From Adiantum capillus-veneris (lineage: Eukaryota; Streptophyta; Polypodiopsida; Polypodiales; Pteridaceae): a stretch of 64,000 nucleotides of DNA. Every line of letters starts with the position of its first letter. Position 1 is the first letter of the stretch. Below are positions 1-10,609 of this stretch, one piece after another. The translations under genes were made by a program, and so were the position numbers. Location: NCBI GenBank assembly GCA_014529385.2, contig CM043966.1:89060587-89124586 (forward strand), given 5' to 3'. A model generated the notes under the pieces. The model was not told where the DNA came from. It made no database searches and saw nothing but the letters and a program-made list of their open reading frames with translations.

Positions 1-1206
1 ACAGGTGACATTTAAAATAATGTTACATGAGGAATGGGTGGTTGTTTTTGACATTGAGGGCAATCTTTTACTAAGGATCTAACATCTCTTCTCATAGTCG
101 GCCAAAATACTCCAAGTCTTAAGATTCGTTGCATAGTTTGGTCTTCCGCAAAGTGAAGTCCTACTATGGTACATGTGTTTGACTTAGGTACTGATACTTT
201 TCTTCAGGGTTAATGCATAAAATCAATATCCCATCTCGATTCCTTTTATATAGCCTCCCAGCTAGTAATTGATACATAACCGATTGCTCGATTAAATCAA
301 CTGCGATAGGAAGTGGTGAATCCACTTGAGCTATTGTCATCAATGACACAATTTTTTCAGACCATCTAGGTATCATTTCCACGGAGAACAAATAGGCATC
401 TGGTAGATCATCATCTGTCCCTTTAGGTGATTCCCCTGAAAGAATCCTGGACAAATGATCTGCTCTTTGGTGTATAGTGCCTTTTTTTATAACCACAGTG
501 AAATCAAATTTGAGAAGAATGATGAACCATTTCACTATTCTCCCAGTGCTGCATGGTTTGTTGACCAAATATAAGCTTGGTGGTCCACAAAGAACACAAA
601 CTTGTTGGCTAATCGGTAATGTCTATACTTTTTAACGGCACAGATCATTCTTAGTCCTTCTCTTTCAGTGGTGGTGTAGTTATTTTCTGCCATATTTAAT
701 TGTCGGCTAGCATAAGAAATAGGAAAGTCAATTTTCCCATCTCCTACTTGGGCTAGTATACAACCAATAGCAAAGTTTGGAGCATTTACATGTACGTGGA
801 ATACCTTATCCCAATCAGGTTCTTTCAATATTGGAGCTGAGGTGAGATCTTGCTTAAGCTTCATGAAGGATTTTTCACATGCCTCGGTCCATTCAAAGTG
901 TGTAATCAAGCTATACATGGGTTTTGCAATTATAGCATACATGTAGATGAACCGTCGGTAATATCCATAATGTCCAATGAAGGCTTGTACCCCTTTGACT
1001 GTTGTTGGTCTATGAAATTAGCAATCACATGAATCTTTTCAATATCGGTAGCTATGACATTTTTAGACACTATATGTCCAAGGATTTTCCCTTGTCTTCC
1101 CATGAATGTGCACTTTTCAGGGTTTAAGCAAATCCTGTAAAGTCTACATTTCTCGAATACCTTTTTGAGGTGTTCAAAATGATCAGCTTGGATCGACGAA
1201 TGTACA
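1..1206 (-). pseudogene. Ty3/gypsy pol fragment: RT end, RNase H, first H2C2 module (element C family)
   Basis: Read on the minus strand this is the end of a reverse transcriptase (930-1206, ending near the FMGRQGKILGHIVSKN segment), an RNase H (535-942, with the TTEREGL and FVFFVDHQA segments), the RNase H tail (164-568) and an integrase-type H2C2 zinc module (about 1-260, GLHF then DCPQCQK). The DNA closely matches 48583-49745 of element C, so it belongs to that family. It starts downstream of the RT catalytic YMDD and runs off the left edge. In RNase H the usual HVDAS catalytic stretch reads HVNAP, a D-to-N change at the predicted first acidic residue. There are frame breaks at about 930 and 540. 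It is non-functional, and its right end is fused abruptly to element A near 1207. Confidence 0.85.
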
Positions 1207-2065
1207 TCGTTTGATATATGCCGTTGCATCCATGAACAGGGTCGGCCACCATATGCCTGAGTGTAGCACTAGCTCTGTCGTTTTATCAGCGGAGAAGTGT
1301 CCCCCGGGTTGTCCCGAGTGTGCTTCATCTAGGATGACATAATATTCGCTTTTTGTAGCACATAGCCGTAATTGTTTGTCATTTCCCCGCCTATACAGTT
1401 GGTTGGCAATGAGCAGATAGTGTTTGGCCTCTTTCTCGATAGTTTTCATTCTTGCTTGTCTTATTCCGCTGGAAAGGTTTTGTTTTTTAAGTACTCAATT
1501 ATGTGAGCATTCCATTTAGGTGCTTGTACTACCTGAAACATTGTGGCATGTTCCACTGGGGACTATATTATACATCTATCACAGGATTTTACATATTTAT
1601 GGACACTGTATTCCATGTTTGGCCAGTAGACGGCTAGTCTTTATAACCGTTGGCCTGTCTGTGTTTCACCAGTGTGAAATCCCGTATTTTGTATATGAGC
1701 TTGTTTGAGGTAGTAGGTGGTATCTTCACGCTGTACACATAGTCTCAGTATCCCATCCTTACCGTGGTTGTATAGCCATCCTGCTAAAAGGATAAGATTC
1801 TATGTTTGATGGATCATTGATGGTTGTCTTTCTATTTGCAAAAGCCGATGGTGAGTAGAGGTATGACCTCTTCGCTCCATCTCGACACCCTTTCTATGTT
1901 AAACAAATATGAATCACGAAGTCCATCATCAACATCCTCAGGTGCTTCTCCATGAAATAGTCATGAAAGATGATTTGCTCTCTGGTATGTGGTCCCCTTT
2001 TTTACAACCACCGTGAAGTCAAACTCAAGCAACAGTATAAACCAGCGAACAATTATTCCAGTGTT
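1207..2065 (-). pseudogene. Element A pol: RNase H tail and two tandem H2C2 zinc modules
   Basis: Downstream of RNase H the minus strand encodes the tail FDFTVVVKKGTTYQRANHLS (about 1965-2030), then two zinc-binding modules of the type that precedes an integrase core. The first (about 1585-1795) contains LYNHGKDGILRLC, GFHTGETQT, VYWPNM and KSCDRC. The second (1207-1449) contains LYRRGNDKQLRLC, PGGHFSADKTTE, WWPTLF and a final Cys. A spacer with PKWNAHIIEYLKNKTFP separates them. There are several stops and shifts. Module two is cut at its end by the 1207 junction, so its second Cys and the integrase catalytic core are absent. H2C2 modules normally occur once per integrase; element C has the same doubling at 48265-48830. 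Confidence 0.75.
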
Positions 2066-2905
2066 TCAAGGTTTGTTTACTAGATATAGCAGTGCTTGAT
2101 GATCCATGAAGAAGACAAACTTGTTTGCTAGAAGGTAGTGTCTAAATTTCTTGACAGCATAGATCATTCCTAGGCCTTCTCTTTCCGTAGTGGTATAATT
2201 TCTCTCTGCGTTGTTTAGTTGTCGACTGGAGTAGCAAATGGGAAAATCCATTTTCTTCTCTCCTGGCTGGGCTAATATGCACCCGATGGCATAGGCTGAT
2301 GCATCCACATGGACATGGAAGATTTTGCTCCAGTCAGGGGTTTGCAAAATTGGAGCTGAAATTAAATGTTGCTTTAATTTTTGGAAAGCTTGCTCACATT
2401 CCTCCGTCCATTCGAACTTAGTTATGAGGGTGTACAATGGCTTAGCTATTACAGCATACATATATATGAAATACCGGTAGTATCCGCAATGTCCCATAAA
2501 TGCTTGCACTTCTTTTATCTTCGTTGGTCTCGATAGTGCAGCAATTGTCTGCACCTTTTCTTGATCAGTTGAAATGCCGTTTTTGGACACTATGTGGCCC
2601 AAAATTCTACCTTGTCTTACCATGAAGACACATTTTTTTGGGTTTAAGAAAATACGATACGTTCTGCATTTTTCAAAGACTTTTCCCAGATGAGTGATGT
2701 GGTCACTTCGTCGATGGGAGTGAACACAAAGATCATCCATATAGATCTCCAGAAATTGTTTGAGATATTCTTTGAATGCGTGGGTCATTAGTCTTTGAAA
2801 TGTGGTCGGGGCATTAGTCAAGCCAAAAGGCATTACCCTGTATGCAAATATACACCACTTTGTCACAAAGGTTGTCTTATGTTGATCTTCCACCTTAATC
2901 ATCAA
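2066..2905 (-). pseudogene. Element A pol: reverse transcriptase and RNase H
   Basis: An open stretch of about 279 codons contains the RT palm and thumb and the first part of RNase H. The motif FGLTNAPTTFQRLM and the catalytic YMDD (in LEIYMDDLCVHSH) are intact, followed by LNPKKCVFMVRQGRILGHIVS typical of the Ty3/gypsy thumb. RNase H begins around WTEECEQAFQKLK and keeps the acidic HVDASAYAIGCILAQ and TTEREGLGMIYAVKKFRHYL. It is the best preserved part of element A. RT copies genomic RNA to DNA and RNase H removes the RNA strand. It is separated from the RT N-terminus by a frame break at about 2905-2939, where a TAG stop follows GKEA. Confidence 0.88.
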
Positions 2906-2938
2906 CTAGTTGTAGCCTCAGAACCCATCCAAGAAACT

Positions 2939-4018
2939 CTAGGCCTCTTTCCCTGCTACCCTCCCAATAACATGATCAGTTATTGGCAGTGGGTAGTTAT
3001 CCCTGATGGTGGCTGCATTTACTTGCTTGAGGTTTACACAAACACGTAGTTTACCATTCTTTTTGGGTACCACCACAATCGCAGACACCCACTCTGTGTG
3101 CTCAATCTCGTAGATAAACTCAGTGTCCTTCAGTTTGTCTATTTCCTCCTTGATTTTCTTTGCAAAAGTTTCATTATATGTGTAAGAACGTTGTCTGCGT
3201 GGTCTGGCATCACTCTTAAGGGGAATCGTGTGTTGACATATCTCCGGATCTATCCCCTTTAGATCTTTGTATGACCATGCAAAGACATCTTTATATTGCC
3301 TGAGCGTATCGACTAGAAGTTGCTCTTCCTCTTCAGTAAGGTCCGCGGCAATATATGCCGGTTTAGGCTTCTCACCTGGTTCCACTAAGTTGATGCTTTT
3401 TGTGTTTTCAAGCCCATCATATGAAGTTCCTGGTTCTTTGGGATCTCGTTTGGGTTTTTGCACCAATATCTTCCTATCCTGAATGGTATACTTCTTATAG
3501 TGGGATGGTGCATCGAGTTTATCATCATTTGATTCCTCATCAGTTTCCATTTCTGTTGTCCAAACTTCTTTCAAAGCTTGTTTCAAATCATTGTATTTGA
3601 CTTTGTGCTCCATCTTGGACAACTTCAATGGTTTTTCGGTATTTTTCTCTTTTTTTGGTTTTTGTTTTGATGTTGTTTTGGTTGAGTCAGGTTTCATATA
3701 TCGCCCTGAAATCCTGTCCTTGAGGCAGTCAGTCGCTTCTAACCTCAAGTACTGCGTTTTATCAGTCAATTGAGGTACTGAGTCCTCGTTGTGCTTGTTG
3801 TGGTCATTTCTGCGTTTATCTCGATACCTGCATTGTCTTCGAGGGTTTTGGTTTGGAAAATCATAGTAGATCACTCGGCGATCCTTCCGTTTGATGCTCT
3901 GGCTCGAGCTACTAGACAGCTCATCGTCTACGTTATCCTCTAGAGTCTTATCAGTTGAGTCTTGAAAATCTTCTTCGTCATTCATTTGGACAAGGTCCCT
4001 TACAGAGATTTCGTCCAT
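2939..4018 (-). pseudogene. Element A pol: protease-RT linker and RT N-terminus
   Basis: This stretch of about 359 codons starts with an acidic and lysine-rich linker and ends in the RT N-terminus. Recognisable RT segments are YKDVFAWSYKDLKGIDPEI, HTIPLKSDARPRRQR, VSAIVVVPKKNGKLRVCVN and a final DHVIGRVAGKEA. These match 49999-50400 of element C. The linker (about residues 1-190) has no domain I recognise. The open frame stops at TAG just before the segment that should carry the first RT catalytic Asp. It is a broken piece of the polyprotein. Confidence 0.8.
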
Positions 4019-4024
4019 TATGCA

Positions 4025-4744
4025 TCAACGCTCGGTCACCCCTTCCTTGTCAGGTACATCTTCCTCTGTCTTTGGAGTTTGGCGGACATTCATCATCTGG
4101 AATGGAATGATATCATACCCTTCCTCATCACAAAATTTGGTGAGGGTCACTTCGTTGACACAAACATCAAGAGTAGCTAGTATTTGTTGCCATCCAAATG
4201 GTTCAAACATCTCTTTTGGAAAAGGCTATGGTATGTACGCTTCATCTTGTGCAGTCCTATCAAGAATGCAGTCTTCCTTTTTTAGGCTTCCATAATCCGA
4301 AGCTTCTCCTGTCCATTGGTGAGCTTTGTTCTGGAGCCAAGCCAGTATTCCTCCTTCCTGGCCAGTTGTGGAATGCAAGTCTTCTCCTGGGGCTCTTTCT
4401 ACGTCTTTATAGCTATGATCTGCGACAATGACTTTCGTAGTGACATCCTTGTTCCTAAGATAGATATAGTCGTAGCCCCAATCTTGAACCATTTTGAGTT
4501 GACGCATGAATGGTCTGCCCAGTATGATGTCGAAATTGCTACTCTCATCGAAATTCATAATAGTGAAGGTGTGTTTATATGCAATTCCACAAGAGGTTAC
4601 CACAATCTGCTCCAAGATGCCAATAGGTCTTTCCAGGTACCCATCCACTAGTTGAAGTTTCATTCTCGTTTTTCTTAGAGCAAGTTTTCCCCATTTTTTC
4701 CACATTGCTTTGGTGGCTATGGAAATTCCGGCTCCACTATCCAA
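4025..4744 (-). pseudogene. Element A retropepsin-like aspartic protease with C-terminal linker
   Basis: The minus strand encodes a retropepsin between gag and RT. The catalytic motif reads DSGAGISIATKAMW close to the start, followed by LVDGYLERPIG, the middle segment TSCGIAYKHTFTIMNF, and the ILGRPFMRQ motif that closes the fold. It then enters a linker conserved with element C (MFEPFGWQQILATLDVCVN here; 50825-51229 there). The protease would process the Gag-Pol polyprotein. The catalytic DSGA is intact, but a frame break at about 4210-4226 separates the linker. Confidence 0.82.
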
Positions 4745-4773
4745 TATCGCTACCGATTTTACATCCTTGTACT

Positions 4774-6174
4774 CTACCGTAGGGTAGTGTTTCCTTCTTC
4801 ACCTTCACAATAGTCCCGTACCTTGTTTACTGGCACTGGTTCATGCTTAGTTTGCTTTGAGGGTTGTGTCTTTAGCGTGTTTCGACAAGCCTCGGGTGAA
4901 GGAATTACAAGCCCTATTTTTTCCAAATTTTTTGCGACCTCATCCCAAAGATGCAGTCTAATATTCAACAAATCTAACAAAGTCAGTGTACAACGGATAG
5001 GTGATGACATCAGCTCGTGAAGAGTTTTAGTGTCCATCATCTTAGGATTGGCTTTCCATTGAGATGGAACTTTCCTTCCCTCAGATTGAGTTTCAGGGTT
5101 ACCAATAAATGAAGGTAAAGTCTTCAACGACTGTGGTTTACTGTCATTTGATATCGATGTGCCTGCATCTCCATACAATGATCGGATGTCATTTGGGTAG
5201 AGCTCATGCTCCAGGTGGATTTCCGGGATAGGATTTGACACAAGTGTGGCACTTCCATCTTTCCAATTCCTAATCTGTTCCCATAGCTCTTGAGGCCATT
5301 GTTCTTCTACCTCCGGCATTGGCAGTGATACTTGAGAATGCGTTCCATATGTTGTATTGGCTACCACCTCATATCCAAAGGTGTTTTGTCGACCAGATTG
5401 GTTAGGTTATTCGCTTCAATTCCCCTTCATCTAACTCTCGTATCTTTTCTCATATGAGTACCTCGATTTTTGGAGTCGTAGGAACTGATGGTTCCATAAG
5501 TGCTTGAGCGGCTTGAATGAGCTCCTTGCACATCTTTAGCCTCTCTTTCTCATAGCCTGGATGAGGGTACGTTAACCACCTATCCTCTTGGGTTTGGTTA
5601 GGCTTTAGCCTTGCCTTGTAAGCTTTCATAATTGCGTCCAAAGGTTCAACCACCTTGTCTACTAAAACTGACCCTCCTGATGGCAATTCCGACAGTTTCT
5701 TTGTCTCGTTATTGCCCTTAAGGTCCCTTTCCCTTTGAAGTTGTTCCTCTGTTTTCCGCAATTTGGTTTCCAATGCCGTTTTTTCCTTTTCTCTTTTGGC
5801 TTTGATCTTGTTTCATTTTGCCTTCCAGGATTTTCTAGGGGTTCGGACAGACAAGTTGTCTATCTCTGTTTGGCTGGCCGGGACATTCTTTGCTACCTCA
5901 TGTGCTTGAGCTCTAGTGATCGCTTTTATTGGAATGTTCCGTTCTGTTTTTTATCCACTTGAGCTTGGCACAATCCCTATTTTGCTCATGGTTGCTTTTC
6001 CTTTGTTTTTGGGGTTTTTTGAGCAGCGTGGAATAAAATGGTCGGTCGTGCATCTGTCACAGAATCCAAAAATTTCACCCGCTCTCCTTTGTTTGGACAC
6101 ACTCTAGCCCAGTGATCACTGCCACATTCATAGCATGGTCCTACAAGTGGTGGAGAAGCTTGTGGAGCTCCCAT
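4774..6174 (-). pseudogene. Element A gag C-terminal part with zinc knuckle
   Basis: Three broken open stretches (4774-5367, 5450-5773, 5986-6174) correspond to the long region between the gag core and protease in element C (51863-53445). The upstream piece has a CCHC knuckle, CYECGSDHWARVC (C-X2-C-X4-H-X4-C), a nucleic-acid-binding motif of Gag. The middle piece holds LSELPSGGSVLVDKVVEPL and AYKARLK, paralleling SGGSILVDKNFEPI and AYQARLK in element C. The last piece has TLPSFIGNPE and SSPIRCTLTLLDLLNIRLHL, matching TLPSYLGDSE and STPIQCTLTLGELLKLRPYL. No enzymatic domain is evident. Confidence 0.7.
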
Positions 6175-6216
6175 CAGTTGTCCTCTTCTAGGAGGGTAGC
6201 CTCTAGGTTTGTAGCT

Positions 6217-7562
6217 CTAATTTTCCATAAACATGAGCATATTCTCATGGACCAAGTAATGATTTTTGGTTGGTTGTGCTATGTATGAGGGCTCGGGAAT
6301 TTCTTTCAGAATTATCCATGGATTATATCCCTCTGGAGCATATGCATTCCTCTCAATTTTCCTTTCATAAGTATTGTCTGAATCTGCTCGGTATGAGACT
6401 ACCTGGATCATACTCTGACCAGAAGGTGGTTCTATGCGTTGAGAAATCCTTACCATAGCCCTATTTTCCTAGGGTAAAGGAGGTTGATGTCCCAAAATCG
6501 GTTGAGCTTTTTCCTGACCCAAGATTGCGTTATTTGGCCCCACTTGGTACCTTGGAGGGGGTGGAAGTGGTGGTCCCCCATGTGGTCCGTATTGTCTCTC
6601 TCTAACATAGTTCCGATTATAGAAACATTCCTGAGTTTCGTGGTTTGTCCATTTTTGTTTGTATCACACCATTTCAATATTCGTTGTGCGTTAGCTCCTT
6701 GCCTTTGTTGAAGGTTGCACCATTGGGTTGGATGGTCACCTCCACAACTATCGCAATTTTGGGTGGGCGGTTGTCGTGTGTTTGGGTTTGTCTTGTTTCC
6801 TTGGTTCATCCTCCTGATCACTTCCTTGATCACTCGATCAATGTCCGCCACAGTTGGGTTTTGCCCTCCCAATTTTGTCGTGGGCTCACTCGTGGTTGAA
6901 GAGGTGCTACTAGTCCCATGATTTGTGTCTTCAGTCACCTCCCCATATGCTTTGCAGTTATCTACAACATACAACACCTCTTTCGTGACTTGCTCAAAGG
7001 TTACACAGGCTTTGAGGTGCAATTCTTTTTTGAGCGTGTCATTTTGCAGTCCCTCTATGAAGAGGACTGATAGTCTTTCATCCTTAGGTACTTCTCGAGC
7101 AAGGAATCTTTCTATGTACTGCTTGAAACGAAGCGATGCTTCCTTCACTTTTCCTTTTTCCTCTTGCCTAAATTCATAGATCTGGGAGACAGTGTTATGC
7201 TTGATCCCTCTTTTTGAGAATTCCTCGGCGAATTCTCAGAGAAGTTGCTCAATACTTGGGAATTCCAAGTTGTTTAATGGTTGAAACCAAGTCAGGGCAG
7301 TATCTTCCAATGTCAACCAAAATCCTTCATATTGAGTGTGGAAATCAGTTACCTGTTCCGCTCTCAATACTTGTTTGAAGATTGAAACATGGGCATACGG
7401 ATCGCCATATCCATTATACTTTTTGGACAAGCATTTTGCCACCTGAGATGGTCCCATATGCCTGGCCTCTGCAACCATTCTAACAACTCCTGGTCCCCCT
7501 GGGATGGCTTCTCTTGGTTCGTAATCTCCTCTTGGTACTAACAGTGGTATCCTATCCGCCAT
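6217..7562 (-). pseudogene. Element A gag core
   Basis: The minus strand encodes a retrotransposon Gag. The N-terminal half (7236-7562) has YGDPYAHVSIFKQVLRAEQV and FHTQYEGFWLTLEDTALTWF; the C-terminal half (6450-7148) has FKQYIERFLAREVPKDERL and a second knuckle-like CDSCGGDHPTQWC. The fragment 6217-6456 continues toward the zinc-knuckle region. Gag packages element RNA into virus-like particles. Several frame breaks (about 7150-7236 and 6450) make it non-functional. The same core in element C lies at 54429-54990. Confidence 0.78.
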
Positions 7563-7610
7563 ACATTCATCAAGTCGATCTTGTGTGATAGTCGGAGGGA
7601 TTCCAATGGT

Positions 7611-8610
7611 CTAAGTGAATTCAGGAACAGAGCTGCCCCTATGTGCGTTCATGGAAGCCCTAGTCGCCGTCGACCCTAAGGGTTCTGTCCTTGGAAATCG
7701 TTCATGTCCATAAGAATCCTCCACTCTGGTTCTCAAGGGGCTCTCAAGTACAGTATCAGGTCTGATGTGAGTAGTCGTGGTTTTTACATCTTCCGGATTT
7801 ACATAGTATCGGTGGAGTGGTCCTCCAAAATATGTATATCTCTCTAACTCCTTCTGATCCATTGGGGAGTACTTTCAGCCATACTTGTCCATTATGACCA
7901 CCTAAATACTTCTACCCTCCGTGTACTGTAAACATACAAGTTTTTTTCGGTCTGTTAATTCTTTGATGCGGGGCTCATCACATCTATAATAGAGTGTTTG
8001 TTCTCCATTATTGAACTTATAAAGCCCCACATATGTGTTGTCCATGTTAAGGAGCTCTGTCCATCGGTAGTCTGAGTACTGCGTTTTGTTTCTCATTTTT
8101 GGGTGGTGCATCGGCCGGTTCATTATCTACTTTGTCCTTGGTGCCGGTCATTCCCCATTTATCCACAATATAAGGGTTATGAACCACTAGGTACATCATT
8201 CCCTCTCGGTCTAAATATCTATCCCCGTCATAATCAACATCTACAAGGTCTCTGAACTCGCTCCACTTATTTTCCAACTTAACACAATAGCGGTCCATTC
8301 CATCCTTATAGATTTTGACTTTAAACACATTTTCAAATTGAAACTTCAAATACAACAACTTCACATCAGATGTAGGCTGAGAAGGACATACACCCATCGA
8401 AGCTGTTCGCTTAGGGTTTGACTTGTTAGAATCTTCAGTCATGAGGCCGTATGATCTCTCAGATGAAGTGTCAGAGAAACTGTCCTCTAAAATGGGTTCC
8501 AAAGGCGGCAGTGGTCTCTGATTCACACTTTCTTCCGTTGAGTGATTACTCCCTTGATCAAAGATGTTGTGGTTCCTATTCTGGTACAATCTTCCTGATC
8601 GCAGATTCAT
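7611..8610 (-). pseudogene. Element A N-terminal ORF before gag core (starts MNLRSG)
   Basis: The first coding stretch after the leader starts at ATG 8610 with MNLRSGRLYQN. I chose this start over an upstream in-frame Met because element C begins with the same six residues (55917). The sequence is acidic and Ser-rich (DSFSDTSSERSYGLM), then has a conserved block ENKWSEFRDLVDVDYDGDRY and NPYIVDKWGM, parallel to NPDVIEKWGLE in element C. Frame breaks occur at about 8120 and 7900. I recognise no known domain. It is probably the N-terminal part of an unusually long Gag polyprotein. Confidence 0.6.
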
Positions 8611-10565
8611 GAAGAATTGGTAACAAGAAAAATCCAAACCGAGTTACCTCATTAAATAGTTTGAATCTTCCGTTTGTTCTTGCTTGCTAGGTAGTATCTT
8701 CTAGTACCTTCAACCTGTCAAAAATGTGCTTGATAGTTGTAAGCTTACAACTGTTCTTGTTACTTCTTGCTTTTGTTCGACAAAACTTAGCACACACTTC
8801 CCTACACAACCTCAACAATTTTGATCCAATTTCAATTTTGAAAGAAGCACCCGGTTGCTATGGCCTAGCTCCTTGTATGGTAAGTTTCTGTCTCTGTTCT
8901 CGCTCAGAGGTACATCGATCGCGATCCATGTTGAGAAGCCAATTGAACTTTTTGTGCTATCATCAGTTTTAACATGTTTAAGAGGTCTTCTAGTATCGTT
9001 TTTTTTTTTAAATGAATCTCAGGATTGGAGGCTAAGTTGATTTTGTCACTTGCGTGAGCTTCTGTCAGTTCTGAGCTGTTGGAATGGTTTCTTGCTTTCA
9101 ATTTCAACTCTGGAAGGACCACTAGACTCTCTGTGATACCCTCTAGCTATGGTACTAGTTTGGTGTCAATTTGTGTCAAGGGAACATGGATCACGATCCA
9201 TGTTCCTTTGTGTCAAAATACACTGAATTTTGTCCCACAACTAGTCCTTGGCCTAGTGATGCTGACTATATGTTTTTGAATGCCTTAAAGCTTTTTTGGA
9301 CATACAAAAGTCAGCTTTAGGGTTTATGCCAGCGCTTCCCCCCTTTATCTGATTTTTGCCACCTTTTTCCCTCTTTTTGAAGTTTTCTGATAAGGGTCCT
9401 TGAGGATAAAGTGCTCCAATTGTTATCAATTCACTACGTGTCCTTTATCAACTCAAATTTCCAAAAAGGTACATGGATCGCGATCCATGTTTGGCAAGAT
9501 TTTGGTCTGACACTTTGTGAGCTGATCACACAAGGTATGATGATGCTGTTCCCCAAGTCTTTTTGGATTTGGTCAATTTTTTCCAAGTGAGAAGCAGGAT
9601 TTTGTGTCTGTTTTGCGGTTTTTTGCAAACCACTCCTTTTCTGGTATTTTGACCAGCTTTTTTCACTTTTTGTCTATGGCTCCTCTTGGGAAAGTTGTTC
9701 AACTAGTATTCAGGAGTACTCTGGTCAAATCTCAATGTCAGATGTCTACCTGGAACATGGATCGTGATCCATGTTGAGAAGCACCTGGGCATGAAATTTG
9801 GTTATGTGGATTCCTTGCTTCTGGTTGGTCCCAATTCTCATCCCTTTCTAGATTTGGACAAATCAAAGTTCAGTTCTTCCTTGTTTTCCCTTTTTTCCAA
9901 GGTTTTGGTCTGCTCACTCCAATCTTTTGATTTTTATGACCTTCTAGCCCTCTTTTCTCACTAAACTCAAGGTTCTGATGCCTGAGAGCATGTCCTAAGC
10001 AAAGGAAATAATTTCAACACATTTTGCCAAAAAGGTACATGGATCGCGATCCATGTTTGGCAAGATTTTTGACAGGTTTTTGCACACTCTTTTCCAACAA
10101 GTGTTTTTATCCCCTTCTTGAAAGTTTTACTGGGTTTGGTCCAGTTTTGAAGCCCTGACCATGACTTCTTCAATTTTTCCGAGTTATGGTCTTCAACACC
10201 AAAATAAGCTTTTTGACAGTTTTCCCTCGATCCTTTTGGCCACAAATGATGGTGTAATTTGTTTCCTAACCTACTCCTATAACTGAAATGAATATGCAAA
10301 CATAATTGAACTGAACAGTACAGAAATAACAACAATGTGTGTGGTGGAACAGGCCTTTCCAAACATGTGAAAAATCAAAGAACGAAATACTATCTTGTAC
10401 TTCCCTCACAGGTTTCTTTGCTCTTAAGGAATAGCACTGGCTAGTCTCAGACTCTAGTCTCTATTAAGCACTAAATCTACGTCTAGCTGCTTCATTGTCT
10501 ATGCTTAAGCGGAACGGTTATCAAAAGCTTGAACACTGAGTCACTCACCACCTAAGGATCGGTTT
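8611..10565 (-). repeat. Element A leader: degenerate ~285-bp repeats, each with a ~20-bp palindrome
   Basis: The non-coding leader between primer site and gag contains five copies of a palindrome of consensus ACATGGATCGCGATCCATGT: 8912-8931 (one arm mismatch), 9184-9203 (centre change), 9471-9490 (perfect), 9755-9774 (centre change) and 10037-10056 (perfect). Centres are 272, 287, 284 and 282 bp apart. Flanking words recur (TTGGCAAGATTTT after copies 3 and 5, TGAGAAGC after copies 1 and 4), so the region looks like diverged tandem repeats in which the palindrome is the best conserved part. No long ORF is present. Confidence 0.85.
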
Positions 10566-10582
10566 CCCCGGCAACGGCACCA
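10566..10582 (-). other. Element A primer binding site (tRNA-Asp-like)
   Basis: On the minus strand the sequence one base inside the 5' LTR reads TGGTGCCGTTGCCGGGG. This is complementary to the 3' end of plant tRNA-Asp, as I recall it, with one mismatch (TGGCGCC expected). Its position next to the LTR terminus ...GCTAACA supports the LTR boundary at 10584. Confidence 0.7.
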
Positions 10583-10583
10583 A

Positions 10584-10609
10584 TGTTAGCGGTTCGTCGC
10601 GACGGACGT
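10584..10609 (-). repeat. Element A 5' LTR, inner end piece
   Basis: This is a 26-bp stub of the LTR from its terminus (plus strand TGTTAGCGG...) to the element B insertion point. It includes ACGT (10606-10609), duplicated at 18725-18728. The rest of the LTR continues at 18725. Confidence 0.65.

Noticed and set aside
8912-10056. Palindrome array as a CRISPR array
   Set aside because: Repeats are about 285 bp apart with related, not unique, spacers, lie inside a plant retrotransposon leader, and no cas genes exist.
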